Positions 49,759 through 59,608 of a stretch of DNA of 64,000 nucleotides are shown here, in pieces. The translations under genes and the position numbers were made by a program. Origin of the DNA: Streptomyces humicola (GTDB lineage Bacteria; Actinomycetota; Actinomycetes; Streptomycetales; Streptomycetaceae); contig NZ_JANFNG010000019.1 in assembly GCF_024436035.1 (NCBI RefSeq), positions 1 to 64,000 of the forward strand. The letters are read 5' to 3'. Every line of letters begins with the position of its first letter. The stretch's first letter is position 1. Under the pieces are notes generated by a model that had not been told where the DNA came from, searched no databases, and saw only the letters and a program-made list of their open reading frames with translations.

Positions 49759-51585
49759 ATGGGCCACTACAAGTCGAACCTGCGCGACATCGAGTTCAAC
49801 CTGTTCGAGGTTCTCGGCCGCGACAAGATCTACGGCACCGGACCGTTCGCCGAGATGGACGTGGACACCGCCAAGAGCGTCCTCAGCGAGATCGCCCGTC
49901 TGTCGGAGAACGAGCTCGCCGAGTCGTACGCCGACGCCGATCGCAATCCGCCGGTCTTCGACCCCGAGACCAACACCGCGCCGGTCCCGGACAGCTTCAA
50001 GAAGAGCTTCGCCGCGTACATGGACGCCGAGTGGTGGCGGCTGGGCATTCCGGAGGAGATCGGCGGCACCACCGCGCCGCGCTCCCTGCTGTGGGGCTTC
50101 GCCGAGACCATCCTCGGCTCCAACCCGGCCGTGTGGATGTACGCGTCGGGCCCGGCCTTCGCGGGCGTCCTCTACGACGAGGGCACCGAGGAGCAGCACA
50201 AGATCGCCCAGCGGATGACCGACCGGCTGTGGGGCTCCACGATGGTGCTCACCGAGCCGGACGCCGGCTCTGACGTCGGCGCCGGTCGCACCAAGGCGAT
50301 CCAGCAGCCCGACGGCACCTGGCACATCGAGGGTGTCAAGCGCTTCATCACCTCGGGCGAGCACGACATGGCCGAGAACATCATCCACTTCGTGCTGGCC
50401 CGCCCCGAGGGCGCCGGGCCCGGCACCAAGGGCCTGTCGCTGTTCATCGTGCCGAAGTACGACTTCGACTGGGAGACCGGCGAGCTCGGCGAGCGCAACG
50501 GCGTCTACGCCACCAACGTCGAGCACAAGATGGGCCTGAAGGCCTCCAACACCTGCGAGATGACCTTCGGCGCCAGGCACCCGGCCAAGGGCTGGCTGCT
50601 CGGCGAGAAGCACGACGGCATCCGCCAGATGTTCAAGATCATCGAGTTCGCGCGGATGATGGTCGGCACCAAGGCCATCGCGACGCTGTCCACGGGCTAC
50701 CTCAACGCGCTGGAGTACGCCAAGGAGCGCGTCCAGGGCGCCGACCTCGCCCAGTTCATGGACAAGACCGCGCCGCGCGTCACCATCACCCACCACCCGG
50801 ACGTGCGCCGCTCGCTGATGACGCAGAAGGCGTACGCCGAGGGCATGCGCGCCCTCGTCCTCTACACCGCCGCCGTCCAGGACGAGATCCTGATCAAGGA
50901 GGCTGCGGGCGAGGACGCCTCCGCCGCGAACCGTCTCAACGACCTGCTGCTGCCGATCGTCAAGGGCTACGGCTCGGAGAAGTCGTACGAGCAGCTCGCG
51001 CAGTCCCTGCAGACCCTCGGCGGCTCCGGCTACCTGCAGGAATACCCGATCGAGCAGTACATCCGGGACGCGAAGATCGACACCCTCTACGAGGGCACCA
51101 CCGCCATCCAGGGCCAGGACTTCTTCTTCCGGAAGATCGTCCGCGACCAGGGCCAGGCGCTCACCGCCCTCTCCGAGGAGATCAAGAAGTTCCTGGCCGA
51201 CGCCGTCGGCGGCGAGGAGCTGGCCCCGGCGCGCGAGAAGCTCGCCAAGGCCGCCGTCGACCTGGAGGCAATCGTCGGCGCGATGCTCGCCGACCTCGCC
51301 GCCACCGAGCAGGACGTGAAGTCCATCTACAAGGTGGGGCTCAACACCACCCGCCTGCTGCTCGCCTCCGGCGACGTGGTCGTCGGCTACCTGCTGCTCA
51401 AGGGCGCCGCGGTGGCCGCCGAGAAGCTGGCCGGTGCGAACGAGAAGGACAAGGCCTTCTACCTCGGCAAGATCGCGGCCGCGAAGTTCTTCGCCGACAC
51501 CGTGCTGCCGGGCATTGCCATCCAGCGCGAGCAGGCCGAGTCCGTGACCAACGAGCTCATGGAGCTGCCGGAAGAGGCGTTCTGA
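49759..51585 (+). CDS. Acyl-CoA dehydrogenase, long actinobacterial (FadE5-like) type
   Basis: 608 residues, longer than ordinary ~390-residue enzymes and matching the FadE5 subgroup. N-terminal domain (about 30-160), FAD/substrate region [23 protein letters not shown], and helical domain with [41 protein letters not shown], where the Glu of YEGTT is the catalytic base. About 130 extra C-terminal residues form the subgroup-specific domain. It catalyses FAD-dependent alpha-beta dehydrogenation of acyl-CoAs in beta-oxidation. Electron transfer flavoprotein is needed from elsewhere. Confidence 0.92.
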   Translation: MGHYKSNLRDIEFNLFEVLGRDKIYGTGPFAEMDVDTAKSVLSEIARLSENELAESYADADRNPPVFDPETNTAPVPDSFKKSFAAYMDAEWWRLGIPEEIGGTTAPRSLLWGFAETILGSNPAVWMYASGPAFAGVLYDEGTEEQHKIAQRMTDRLWGSTMVLTEPDAGSDVGAGRTKAIQQPDGTWHIEGVKRFITSGEHDMAENIIHFVLARPEGAGPGTKGLSLFIVPKYDFDWETGELGERNGVYATNVEHKMGLKASNTCEMTFGARHPAKGWLLGEKHDGIRQMFKIIEFARMMVGTKAIATLSTGYLNALEYAKERVQGADLAQFMDKTAPRVTITHHPDVRRSLMTQKAYAEGMRALVLYTAAVQDEILIKEAAGEDASAANRLNDLLLPIVKGYGSEKSYEQLAQSLQTLGGSGYLQEYPIEQYIRDAKIDTLYEGTTAIQGQDFFFRKIVRDQGQALTALSEEIKKFLADAVGGEELAPAREKLAKAAVDLEAIVGAMLADLAATEQDVKSIYKVGLNTTRLLLASGDVVVGYLLLKGAAVAAEKLAGANEKDKAFYLGKIAAAKFFADTVLPGIAIQREQAESVTNELMELPEEAF

Positions 51586-51620
51586 CGGCAGCAGTCACCG
51601 CGCGCTTCTATGCTGTCCGC

Positions 51621-52895
51621 ATGAGCTTCGACCGCGCCCACACCGACGACCTGATCGCCTTCCTCGGCTCGAGCCCGACGCCGTACCACGCGGTGGCAAG
51701 CGCCGCCGAGCGGCTGGAGAAGGCCGGTTTCCGGCAGGTCGAGGAGACCGACGCGTGGGATGCGCAGCCCGGCGGCAAGTACGTGCTGCGCGGCGGCGCG
51801 ATCATCGCCTGGTACGTCCCCGAGAACGCCGGCCCCGAGACGCCGTACCGCATCGTCGGAGCGCACACCGACTCGCCGAACCTGCGCGTCAAGCCGCGCC
51901 CCGACGCCGGTGCGCACGGCTGGCGGCAGGTCGCCGTGGAGATCTACGGCGGCGTGCTGCTCAACTCGTGGCTCGACCGTGACCTCGGCATCGCGGGCCG
52001 GCTCTCGCTGCGCGACGGCAGCCACCGGCTCGTCGCCGTCGACCGCCCTCTGCTGCGCGTACCGCAGCTCGCCATTCACCTCGACCGCCAGGTGAACGAG
52101 GGCATGACGCTCGACCGCCAGAAGCACCTGCAGCCGATCTGGGGGCTCGGGGACGTCGACGAGGGCGCGCTCATCCGCTTCCTCGCGCAGGAGGCGTCGC
52201 TCGACGCGGACGAGGTCGTCGGCTGGGATCTGATGACGCACGACGTGCAGCCCCCCGCCTACCTCGGCCGGGACCGCGAGCTGCTCGCGGCGCCGCGGCT
52301 GGACAACCTGCTCTCGGTGCACGCGGGTACGACCGCGCTCGCATCGGTGGCCTCAGGCCCGCTCCCGTACATCCCCGTACTGGCCGCCTTCGACCACGAG
52401 GAGAATGGGAGCCAGGCCGACACAGGCGCGATGGGACCGCTGCTCGGCGGCGTGCTGGAGCGGTCCGTCTTCGCGCGCGGCGGTACGTACGAAGACAGGG
52501 CGCGAGCCTTCGCCGGGACGATCTGCCTCTCCTCCGACACCGGCCACGCCGTGCACCCCAACTACCCGGAACGGCACGACCCCGGCCACCACCCGCTGCC
52601 CAACGGCGGCCCGATCCTGAAGGTCAACGTCAACCAGCGGTACGCCACGGACGGCGCGGGGCGCGGCATCTTCGCCGCCGCGTGCGAACGCGCCGACGTG
52701 CCGTGGCAGTCGTTCGTCTCCAACAACGCCGTGCCGTGCGGCACGACGATCGGCCCGATCACGGCGGCACGGCACGGCATCACCACCGTCGACATCGGCG
52801 TGGCGATCCTGTCGATGCACTCGACGCGCGAACTGTGCGGCGCGGACGACCCGTTCCTGCTGGCGCGAGCGCTGAAGGCGTTCCTCAAGGGGTGA
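51621..52895 (+). CDS. M18 family aspartyl aminopeptidase
   Basis: 424 residues. Di-zinc ligands are all visible: His in GAHTDSPNLRVKP, Asp in APRLDNLLSVH, Glu-Glu in FDHEENGSQADTG, Asp in SSDTGHAVHPNYP and His in ILSMHSTREL. It removes N-terminal Asp/Glu residues from peptides in the cytosol and normally forms a tetrahedral dodecamer. Start ATG at 51621, 35 bases after the dehydrogenase gene, so the two may be cotranscribed. Confidence 0.93.
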   Translation: MSFDRAHTDDLIAFLGSSPTPYHAVASAAERLEKAGFRQVEETDAWDAQPGGKYVLRGGAIIAWYVPENAGPETPYRIVGAHTDSPNLRVKPRPDAGAHGWRQVAVEIYGGVLLNSWLDRDLGIAGRLSLRDGSHRLVAVDRPLLRVPQLAIHLDRQVNEGMTLDRQKHLQPIWGLGDVDEGALIRFLAQEASLDADEVVGWDLMTHDVQPPAYLGRDRELLAAPRLDNLLSVHAGTTALASVASGPLPYIPVLAAFDHEENGSQADTGAMGPLLGGVLERSVFARGGTYEDRARAFAGTICLSSDTGHAVHPNYPERHDPGHHPLPNGGPILKVNVNQRYATDGAGRGIFAAACERADVPWQSFVSNNAVPCGTTIGPITAARHGITTVDIGVAILSMHSTRELCGADDPFLLARALKAFLKG

Positions 52896-52913
52896 CCGGG
52901 CCGGCGGCCGCGT

Positions 52914-54722
52914 TCAGCGGTCATCGTCCATACCCGCCAGGACGAGCGGCAGCCGTGATGTCGCGCCCTCCGTCAACCGGACCGGGACGCCCCAGTCCTG
53001 CTGGTGGACGTGGCACGCCGGGTACTCGTTCTCAGGGTCGTCGTCGCATGAGGCGGCCATCGCGGAGACGTGGAGGACCCCTTCGCCGACGGACGCGTCC
53101 AGCGTCAGTTCGCGGGTGAGGTCCGTGCCCGGTCCTTCACCGGAGGCGAGCAGCTCCGGCGGCGTGGCGGAGACCAACAACCGGGTGGACGGCCCGTAGC
53201 GCTCGTCCAGCTTCTGGCCGGCCGGAGCCGTGAAGATCACGTCCAACTGCAGCCGCCCCGGGGCGACTTCGGTCGCAGGCCGTTGGGTGCGGTGCGCGGC
53301 CGCCTCGACGCGCACCGCCTCCTCGGGGAGCCGGAGCCGGGTCAGCCGGTGCCGGGCCGATTCGACGACGACGACGTCGCTGCCGACGACCACCGCGGCG
53401 GACGGCTCGCGCAGATCGGTCGCGAGCGTGGTCACCTCGCCCGTCGCCGGGTCGAAGCGCCGCAATGCGTGGTTGTAGGTGTCGCAGACGGCGACCGAGC
53501 CGTCGGGCAGTGCGGTGACGCCCAATGGGTGCTGGAAGAGCGCCTTTTCGGCCGGTCCGTCGCGGTGTCCGAAGTCGAAAAGGCCGGTGCCCACGGCGGT
53601 GTGCACGGCGTATGCGTCGCCGTCGCGCTCGACCCAGCGCAGCGCCGAGGTCTCGGAGTCCGCCACCCACAGCCGGTCGCCGGCGGCCGCCAGCCCCGAC
53701 GGCTGTGCGAACCACGCCTGACCCGCCGCGCCGTCGACCAGGCCCTCGCTGGTCGTGCCGGCCGCCACCTCCACCGTCCCGCGCTCCGGGTCGTAGCTCC
53801 ACAGCTGGTGGACGCCGGCCATCGCGATCCACACTCGCCCGTCGAACCACGCCACGTCCCACGGCGAGGAGAGATCCACCTCGCGGGCCGGTCCCGAGGT
53901 CGGCGACCCCTGCCACCACTGCTTCCCGGTCCCGGCGACGAGCTCGATGTCACCGGTGGCCGGATCGTACGTCCGCAGCGCGTGGTTGACCGTGTCGGCG
54001 ACGATCACCTTGCCGTCCGGGAGCAGCGCCAGCCCTTGCGGCTCGTTGAAGGTGCCGGGGCCGCCGATCCGCCGTACGACGGTCTCCCCGTCCTCCGCGA
54101 GTTCGACGAGGGTGTGCCGGGTGGTGTCGGAGACCAGGAAGGTGCCGGACGGAAGCCGCACCGCCTTGCCGGGGAAGCGCAGATCCGTCGGCTCGGGCTC
54201 CGGCGGCACGTAGGGGCCGTCGCCGCGCCGCAGCGTCCCCTTCGCCGCGTGCTCGGCCTCGAGCTCCTCGACGAGAGTGGCGATGGCGTGCGCATGCCCT
54301 TCGCCCGCGTGCTGAGCCACAACGTAGCCCTCGGGGTCGATGACGACGAGGGTGGGCCAGGCCCGTACCGCGTACTGCTTCCAGGTCGCGAGCTCCGGGT
54401 CGTCGAGGACGGGATGGTGCACCCCGTACCGTTCGACGGCGTCGACGACGGCCGCGTGGTCGGCCTCGTGCACGAACTTCGGCGAGTGCACCCCGATGAT
54501 CACGACGGTGTCGCGGTGCCGTTCCTCCAGCTCACGCAGCTCGTCCAGGACGTGCAGGCAGTTGATGCAGCAGAACGTCCAGAAGTCGAGCACGACGCAC
54601 TTACCTCGTAGATCGGCAAGGGACAGCTCTTTGCCGCCGGTGTTGAGCCAGCCGCCCTTCCCGACCAGCTCAGGGGCACGGACACGGGCACGGGCGCGCG
54701 GGGCGGGTGAGGCATCGGTCAT
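52914..54722 (-). CDS. Thioredoxin-NHL repeat protein (NHLRC2-like)
   Basis: 602 residues. N-terminal thioredoxin-like domain (about 15-150) with the redox motif in WTFCCINCLHVLDELREL, followed by a six-bladed NHL-type propeller (about 180-470; repeated units such as FNEPQGLALLPDGKVIVADTVNHALRTYD) and a C-terminal beta domain. No signal peptide. The architecture matches NHLRC2; the bacterial role is unknown but probably thiol redox. The ATG at 54722 is chosen because the thioredoxin domain begins just after it. Confidence 0.88.
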   Translation of the reverse strand: MTDASPAPRARARVRAPELVGKGGWLNTGGKELSLADLRGKCVVLDFWTFCCINCLHVLDELRELEERHRDTVVIIGVHSPKFVHEADHAAVVDAVERYGVHHPVLDDPELATWKQYAVRAWPTLVVIDPEGYVVAQHAGEGHAHAIATLVEELEAEHAAKGTLRRGDGPYVPPEPEPTDLRFPGKAVRLPSGTFLVSDTTRHTLVELAEDGETVVRRIGGPGTFNEPQGLALLPDGKVIVADTVNHALRTYDPATGDIELVAGTGKQWWQGSPTSGPAREVDLSSPWDVAWFDGRVWIAMAGVHQLWSYDPERGTVEVAAGTTSEGLVDGAAGQAWFAQPSGLAAAGDRLWVADSETSALRWVERDGDAYAVHTAVGTGLFDFGHRDGPAEKALFQHPLGVTALPDGSVAVCDTYNHALRRFDPATGEVTTLATDLREPSAAVVVGSDVVVVESARHRLTRLRLPEEAVRVEAAAHRTQRPATEVAPGRLQLDVIFTAPAGQKLDERYGPSTRLLVSATPPELLASGEGPGTDLTRELTLDASVGEGVLHVSAMAASCDDDPENEYPACHVHQQDWGVPVRLTEGATSRLPLVLAGMDDDR

Positions 54723-54878
54723 GGGATCAAGGGTGCCATCCGACGGGAGGTATCCGGCCCGGGGTGGCTGTGAGCAGGGCCACGCGGATGCCCCGCCCAT
54801 GCGTGGCGACGGGACCCACGGACGGGTGCAGCCGACCCGCTGAGCTGTGTTGCTCGCCGTCGCGCAGCGGGCCGGGGT

Positions 54879-55106
54879 CTACTGCTCTCGCGTCACGCGG
54901 GCGTGGTCGGTGAACACGCGCCGGAAGAGATCGTGGCCGGTCCGGCCGGTGTGCTGTAGACACCAGTCCTGCGCCGTTTCCTGCTCTTCCTGCGGGCCGG
55001 ATTCGGCGCCACAGCCATACGCGACGCAAAACGCTTCGTACGTGATCCCGCTCTCTGGTGCGTGCCGGATCGTGTGAGGCACGTACCGCATGACTGAGCG
55101 CGTCAT
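54879..55106 (-). CDS. DUF7848 small protein
   Basis: 75 residues. The core RYVPHTIRHAPESG, then CVAYGCGAESGPQEEQETAQDWCLQHTGRTGHDLFRRVFTDH matches the small Cys-rich family common in Streptomyces; the Cys-x4-Cys and Cys/His residues may bind zinc. ATG at 55106 with GGGGAG upstream. It follows a frameshifted partner gene on the same strand, whose original stop overlapped this start. Confidence 0.75.
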   Translation of the reverse strand: MTRSVMRYVPHTIRHAPESGITYEAFCVAYGCGAESGPQEEQETAQDWCLQHTGRTGHDLFRRVFTDHARVTREQ

Positions 55107-55302
55107 GGACACTCCCCGTGAGCGTGTCTGCGAATCTCCACGTTCAGGTCACTGACCCGGAATGGTCCCCGCGCATCCTGGCTTCCGTTCGCTGCGAATC
55201 CAGCGCGAAGCACACGTCACAACCGGCCGTAGGTTTCGGGTCCGGCTCCAACCGCAACGGCAACTCAACCGGTGCTGTGGGGTATCGCTGCGGCTTGGTC
55301 AT
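55103..55302 (-). pseudogene. Small Cys-containing Streptomyces protein, frameshifted near its end
   Basis: The minus strand begins MTKPQRYPTAPVELPL at 55302 with GAGG eight bases upstream, continues GCDVCFALDSQRTEARMRGD and meets a stop at 55144. A one-base shift just before that stop restores SDLNVEIRRHAHGECP ending at 55103, overlapping the DUF7848 start as in intact versions of this gene pair. The open frame alone would give 52 residues. A short truncated product may still be made. Confidence 0.55.
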
Positions 55303-55421
55303 GCGCCGATCCTCGTACCGGTCCTCGGGACGGAGGAACCTCGTACGTTTCCCACTTCGGGACGTCCCACAGGGGGTAGAACGTCCCTAGCAACGTCCGG
55401 AAGTGCGGGGTGACACTGATC

Positions 55422-55740
55422 ATGCGGAATGAGCGCCTGCGGGCCGTCATGGTGTCCGGTGGATGGACGCACGAGGACCTCGCCAACGCAACCGGGGTGG
55501 ATCCCAAGAGCGTTTGAACGGTGGGTCAACCTCGGGCGCACCCCTAGGCGAGCAACCGCATTCAAGGCAGCCGAGGCACTAGGGGAAGACGTGCACGCAC
55601 TTTGGCCAGCACTCAGGCAGGCACGAGCAGCACGGGCAGTGAGTCCCGAATTGATCGCGCTGTACGACCAACGGGCAAACCTCCCCGTGTCCACGTTCGT
55701 TGATCTGTTCACGCAGGCAAGGGAACGCATCGACGTCCGG
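55422..55740 (+). pseudogene. XRE-family HTH regulator, frameshifted and truncated
   Basis: From ATG 55422 the frame reads MRNERLRAVMVSGGWTHEDL and GVDPKSV, then hits TGA because of one extra T at about 55518. In the next frame the protein continues ERWVNLGRTPRRATAFKAAE, ALGEDVHALWPALRQ and LPVSTFVDLFTQARERIDV before homology ends at about 55740, where a Nudix fragment begins. It lies divergent from the small Cys-protein gene, as its intact relatives do. Confidence 0.7.
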
Positions 55741-56035
55741 GACTGCCGTTCGCGAAGTGCGGGAAGAGACCGGCCTAGAGGTCGAGATCACCGGGCTCGT
55801 GGGCACGTACACCGACCCGAAGCACGTCATCGCCTACAGCGACGGCGAGGTACGCCGGCAGTTCGCTGTCGTCTTCACGGCACGCGTGGTCGGCGGGACG
55901 CTTGCCATGTCGGACGAGTCGACAGAGCTGCGCTACGTCTCCTCCGGCGACCTGGACGCGCTGCCCATGCACCACACACAGCGGCTGCGGCTGACGCACT
56001 ACCTAGAACACCGGGATCGGCCCTATCTCGGCTGA
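55741..56035 (+). pseudogene. Nudix hydrolase, C-terminal fragment
   Basis: TAVREVREETGLEVEITGLVGTY carries the second half of the Nudix box (REVREETGL), and the rest (FAVVFTARVVGG..ESTELRYVSSGDLDALPMHHTQRLRLTHYL) is a normal Nudix C-terminus. The N-terminal strand and the first part of the box (Gx5E) are missing, replaced directly by the tail of the XRE relic, so a deletion fused the two. Confidence 0.7.
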
Positions 56036-56092
56036 GCCACTGAGATTCGACGAGCAGCCACGCCGCACTGACTTTCATTGCTACGTTCAACC

Positions 56093-56212
56093 ATGAGCGT
56101 CTCCGAGATGACCCGAAAGATCCTCTGGGTTCAGGCTGGTGGCCGGTGCGCCGTCTGCAAAGAGCAAGTGATCACGTCTGGGACTGATTCGGATGACCCC
56201 TCTGCCTGCTGA
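56093..56212 (+). pseudogene. HNH endonuclease N-terminal fragment
   Basis: 39 residues: EMTRKILWVQAGGRCAVCKE is the start of an HNH-type protein with its first Cys pair. The sequence ends at a stop a few residues later (DDPSAC), before any of the HNH catalytic residues. Confidence 0.55.
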
Positions 56213-56572
56213 AGGACTTTCTGGATATAGCCGGGGAACTTGTAAGCATCCGAGAGAACCGTGACGCGGAGAAGACACTTCAGCGGTGCATCAGCCGGCT
56301 CGCCGAGCGTGGGTTCCTTGTGGGTGCCTACGTTCGCCACATGCTCTTGACGGGCGGGACTGCTGACTCGCTCTTCGCCGAGGCAGTAGTGGATGCCGGT
56401 GGTCGCCTCGTGGTGGTGCTGCCCTCGGAGGATTACCGACAGGCAAAGGTGAAGCCGGACCACGCCCCGTTGTTCGATCGCCTCATCGAGGTGGCGGGTG
56501 GTGATCGAGGCGCGCGAGGCTGGGATCCCGGTAGATGTGGTCTGGCCGGAGGGCGCTGCTCGCGTCGGCTAG
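56213..56572 (+). pseudogene. SLOG/DprA-like nucleotide-binding protein, internally deleted
   Basis: After the HNH relic the sequence reads SRLAERGFLVGAYVRHMLL, ADSLFAEAVVDAGGRLVVVLP and KVKPDHAPLFDRLIEVAG, and, in a shifted frame, VIEAREAGIPVDVVWPEGAARVG with a stop at 56570. These are the first and last parts of a Rossmann-like SLOG-type protein; the middle is gone. No start codon fits. Confidence 0.5.
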
Positions 56573-56636
56573 ATAGGTGATCGATTCCTAGGCGGCGAGT
56601 CGTCCCGCAAAGAGGGACGGTCGAACGCGAACGCAA

Positions 56637-56675
56637 ACACGAGCACCACCACTGAGGGCGTGGCGGTGCTCGTGT
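56637..56675 (-). terminator. Hairpin downstream of the SGNH hydrolase gene
   Basis: ACACGAGCACCACCAC pairs with GTGGCGGTGCTCGTGT with one mismatch around a 7-base loop, just beyond the gene's stop on the minus strand. Confidence 0.65.
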
Positions 56676-56685
56676 CCGGGGGCGG

Positions 56686-57558
56686 TCAGCGGCGGACGGC
56701 GGCGAGAACCGCGTTCGCCATCGCCCGTTCACCGCGCGCGTTCGGGTGGAACGGCAGGGCGGGGTTGGTCGGGAAGAGCGCCTCCGACCAGCGGACGTTG
56801 CGCGCCTCGCAGAAGTCGTGGCGCAGGCTGGCCGGGTGGTTGTTGACGAAGACCGCGTGGCCCCTGCGCGCCGCCTGCGCCAGCATCCTGTTCACCGCGT
56901 TCTCGAAGGTCCCGAGGTAGGCCAGGTCGCCGTTGCCGAACATCTCACGCGGACGGCAGCCCCGATGGTCCACGGGGACGAGCCGGAGATAGCCGACGAG
57001 GAAGACACGGGCGCGGGGGGCGCGCCGGTGGATCGCCCGCAGCAGTTTCACGACCTTCGGCTCCGCGGCCGCCAGCCGCCCCTGCAACTCGTCGGAACCG
57101 CCGGAACCGCTACTGCCGTAACTGACCTGACAGGGCGAGCCGTTCGAGTCGAACGTTCCGAGGGCGGTGCACTTGGCGACGATGCGTGAGAACCCGACGT
57201 CGTTGCCGCCGATGCTGAGGGTCACCAAGTTGGTGCCGCGAGTGACCGCACGCAGCTGCTCGGCGAAGACGGTTTCGGTGCGCGCGCCGTCGCACGTGAC
57301 GTCCTTGAACGAGACGACGTGCAACCGTCGCGCCACGATGGACGGATAGTTGTGGTTCGAGCGCATGCACCGTGCGTCGACGGTGTCGGGAACGCCGGAC
57401 GCTGCGGCGGATGAGTCGCCGAGCGCGACGTAGTGCACGCCGTGAACGGGCGTGCCGGCCGCCGAGCCGGGCACGGCCATGAACAGACCGAGCACGAGGG
57501 CGACCACCGCGGCAATGCGCGGCGGGCGGAGTGGGGACAGGGACGGTGTGCGGGACAT
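56686..57558 (-). CDS. Secreted SGNH/GDSL-type hydrolase (lipase/esterase)
   Basis: 290 residues from an ATG with AGGAG five bases upstream. A signal peptide (about 1-34: IAAVVALVLGLFMAVPGSAAG) precedes the SGNH domain. Block I YVALGDSSAAASG (nucleophile Ser), block III IGGNDVGFS and block V FHPNARGERAMANAV (His) are present, with several Cys pairs as in Streptomyces lipases. It is predicted to be an extracellular esterase or lipase. Monocistronic, with a hairpin terminator after it. Confidence 0.9.
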   Translation of the reverse strand: MSRTPSLSPLRPPRIAAVVALVLGLFMAVPGSAAGTPVHGVHYVALGDSSAAASGVPDTVDARCMRSNHNYPSIVARRLHVVSFKDVTCDGARTETVFAEQLRAVTRGTNLVTLSIGGNDVGFSRIVAKCTALGTFDSNGSPCQVSYGSSGSGGSDELQGRLAAAEPKVVKLLRAIHRRAPRARVFLVGYLRLVPVDHRGCRPREMFGNGDLAYLGTFENAVNRMLAQAARRGHAVFVNNHPASLRHDFCEARNVRWSEALFPTNPALPFHPNARGERAMANAVLAAVRR

Positions 57559-57727
57559 ACGGGCTCCTGCGGACTTCCTGCGCGAGACGATCACCACGAT
57601 CGCTACTGAATGTGATCGTGTGATCACCGCACCCGGAAGTCCACGGGGCGCGCCTGCCGCAACCCGAACGTTGACCGGATGGGCGTACCCCTCGCGCCGG
57701 CGGGGCCCGCCGGGCCCGGCGCGGCGA

Positions 57728-58531
57728 CTACGGCGTCGGGAGCCCGAGCACGCGGTCGCGCAGCACCGGGAACTCAGCCCGCGTCTTCGCCACCTTCGCG
57801 GGATCGAGTTCCACGGTCAGCGTTTCCTCCCCGGCCCCGGCCTCCGCCACGACCTCGCCCCACGGGTCGACGACGACGCTGTGGCCGGCCTGCTCGACCC
57901 CCGCGTGCGTACCCGCCGTGCCGCAGGCGAGGACATACGCCTGCGACTCCACGGCGCGGGCGCGTGCCAGCAGCGACCAGTGCGCGCGGCGTCGCGCGGG
58001 CCACCCGGCCGGGACGACGAGCAGCTGCGCCCCGGCGTCGACGAGCAGCCGGAACTGCTCGGGGAAACGGAGGTCGTAGCAGGTGGCGAGGCCGATGACG
58101 GTGTCGACGACGGGCGCGGTGACGATCTCGCGCCCGGCTCCCATCAAGGTCGCCTCGCCCTTGTCGAAGCCGAAGCGGTGGATCTTGCGATAGGTACGGT
58201 TCAGCTCGCCGTCAGGTGAGAAGAGCAGCGAGGTGTTGTACAGCGTGCCGTCCGTGGCACGTTCCACGATCGACCCCGCGTGCAGCCATACGCCCGCGTC
58301 ACGCGCCGCGGCGCCCATCGCCCGGGCGGTCGGTCCGTCGGCCGGCTCGGCGTGACTGGCGAACGCGTCGAAGGCGAAGGCGCCCATGGGCCACAGCTCC
58401 GGGAGCACGACCAGATCGGCACCGTCTTGTGCGCGTACCAGCCCCGCCACCCGCTCCCGGCGGGTTTCCACCGGCTCGTCCGGCTTGACGTCGATCTGGA
58501 GGAGCGAAGCGCGCACAGTACCACCGTCCAT
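57728..58531 (-). CDS. Nitrilase-superfamily amidohydrolase (Nit2/omega-amidase-like)
   Basis: 267 residues. Catalytic triad: Glu in VVLPELWPMG, Lys in YRKIHRFGFDKGE and Cys in LATCYDLRFPEQFR. The spacing suits the Nit/omega-amidase branch. Likely cleaves a small amide such as alpha-ketoglutaramate or a deaminated side product; the exact substrate is not shown. The start is ATG 58531, with a GTG four codons on as an alternative. Divergent from the DinB-type gene. Confidence 0.88.
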   Translation of the reverse strand: MDGGTVRASLLQIDVKPDEPVETRRERVAGLVRAQDGADLVVLPELWPMGAFAFDAFASHAEPADGPTARAMGAAARDAGVWLHAGSIVERATDGTLYNTSLLFSPDGELNRTYRKIHRFGFDKGEATLMGAGREIVTAPVVDTVIGLATCYDLRFPEQFRLLVDAGAQLLVVPAGWPARRRAHWSLLARARAVESQAYVLACGTAGTHAGVEQAGHSVVVDPWGEVVAEAGAGEETLTVELDPAKVAKTRAEFPVLRDRVLGLPTP

Positions 58532-58653
58532 GGGTCCGGCCCGCCCCCGCGGGCTCTACGATCGTCACACGAAAGCACTGCCATGGTGCCAGCGCACAGC
58601 GTAATTTGGGGCGCACACCGCCACGACCGCGCACCGATCGTTCGAGAGGTCCC

Positions 58654-59478
58654 GTGACCGTCCACAGCACCCTCCAGCCCTACATCGACGCCTGGACCCA
58701 ATCCATAGAAGCCATATCGGAATTGGTCGCGCCGCTCGCCGAGGGCGAGTGGAACAAGGCGACCGAATGCCCGGGGTGGTCGGTCCGGGACGTCGTCTCG
58801 CACATCATCGGCCTCGAGTGCGAGAAGCTCGGCGACCCCCGGCCGATTCACTCTCTCCCACGCGATCTCTTCCACGTCAAGGACGAATTCAGCCGTTACA
58901 TGGAGGTGCCGGTCGATGTGCGGCGCTGCCACACCGGCCCGGAGATGACGTCCGAACTGGAGTACACGATCATCCGGCGTGCGAGGCAGTTGCGCAACGA
59001 GAACCGCGACCCGGAAACGACCGTGCCCGGCCTGATGGGCACCGAGACGACACTCGAACGCTCCCTGCAGACGCGGGTGTTGGACGTCTGGGTGCACGAG
59101 CAGGATCTGCGCCGGGCGCTGGACAAGCCCGGCAACCTCGACTCACCGGCCGCGGTAGTGGCCCGCGACGCGCTGCTCGCCGCGCTGCCGAAGGTTGTCG
59201 CGAAGGACGCGGCGGCGCCGGCCGGCTCCGCGGTGGTCTTCGACGTCCACGGCCCCCTCGAATTCATGCGCACCGTCCGCGTCGACGCGGAGGGGCGCGG
59301 CACGATCGACGGCCATGTCTCGCTGGGCCCCGCGGCGACGCTCACCCTGGACTGGGAGACGTATGTCCGCCTCGCCTGCGGCCGGGTGCGCGCGGATGCG
59401 GTCGACGACCGTGTGAAGGTCGAGGGCGACCAGCGCCTGGCGGAGGCGATCCTGGCGCACTTCGCGGTGACGCCGTAG
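58654..59478 (+). CDS. Maleylpyruvate isomerase family (DinB-like) mycothiol-dependent protein
   Basis: 274 residues from a GTG with GAGAGG upstream. The DinB-like four-helix domain (about 5-160) has the metal motif WSVRDVVSHIIGLE and VWVHEQDLRRAL (His-Glu-x2-Asp). A C-terminal domain (about 190-274) reads LTLDWETYVRLACGRVRADAV..VKVEGD, typical of the actinobacterial family. Members use mycothiol as cofactor. The reaction here is unknown. Confidence 0.85.
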   Translation: MTVHSTLQPYIDAWTQSIEAISELVAPLAEGEWNKATECPGWSVRDVVSHIIGLECEKLGDPRPIHSLPRDLFHVKDEFSRYMEVPVDVRRCHTGPEMTSELEYTIIRRARQLRNENRDPETTVPGLMGTETTLERSLQTRVLDVWVHEQDLRRALDKPGNLDSPAAVVARDALLAALPKVVAKDAAAPAGSAVVFDVHGPLEFMRTVRVDAEGRGTIDGHVSLGPAATLTLDWETYVRLACGRVRADAVDDRVKVEGDQRLAEAILAHFAVTP

Positions 59479-59608
59479 CGCCATACCGCCGGGACGGCGG
59501 CTGCTGCGCGCCGCGGATCGCGCCTTCGGCGCGGAGACGCAACCTGCGCCCGGCACAGGGCCATGCCGCCCCGCGGCGCGCAGCCGCCCCGCTACGGGAC
59601 CCGGCCGA

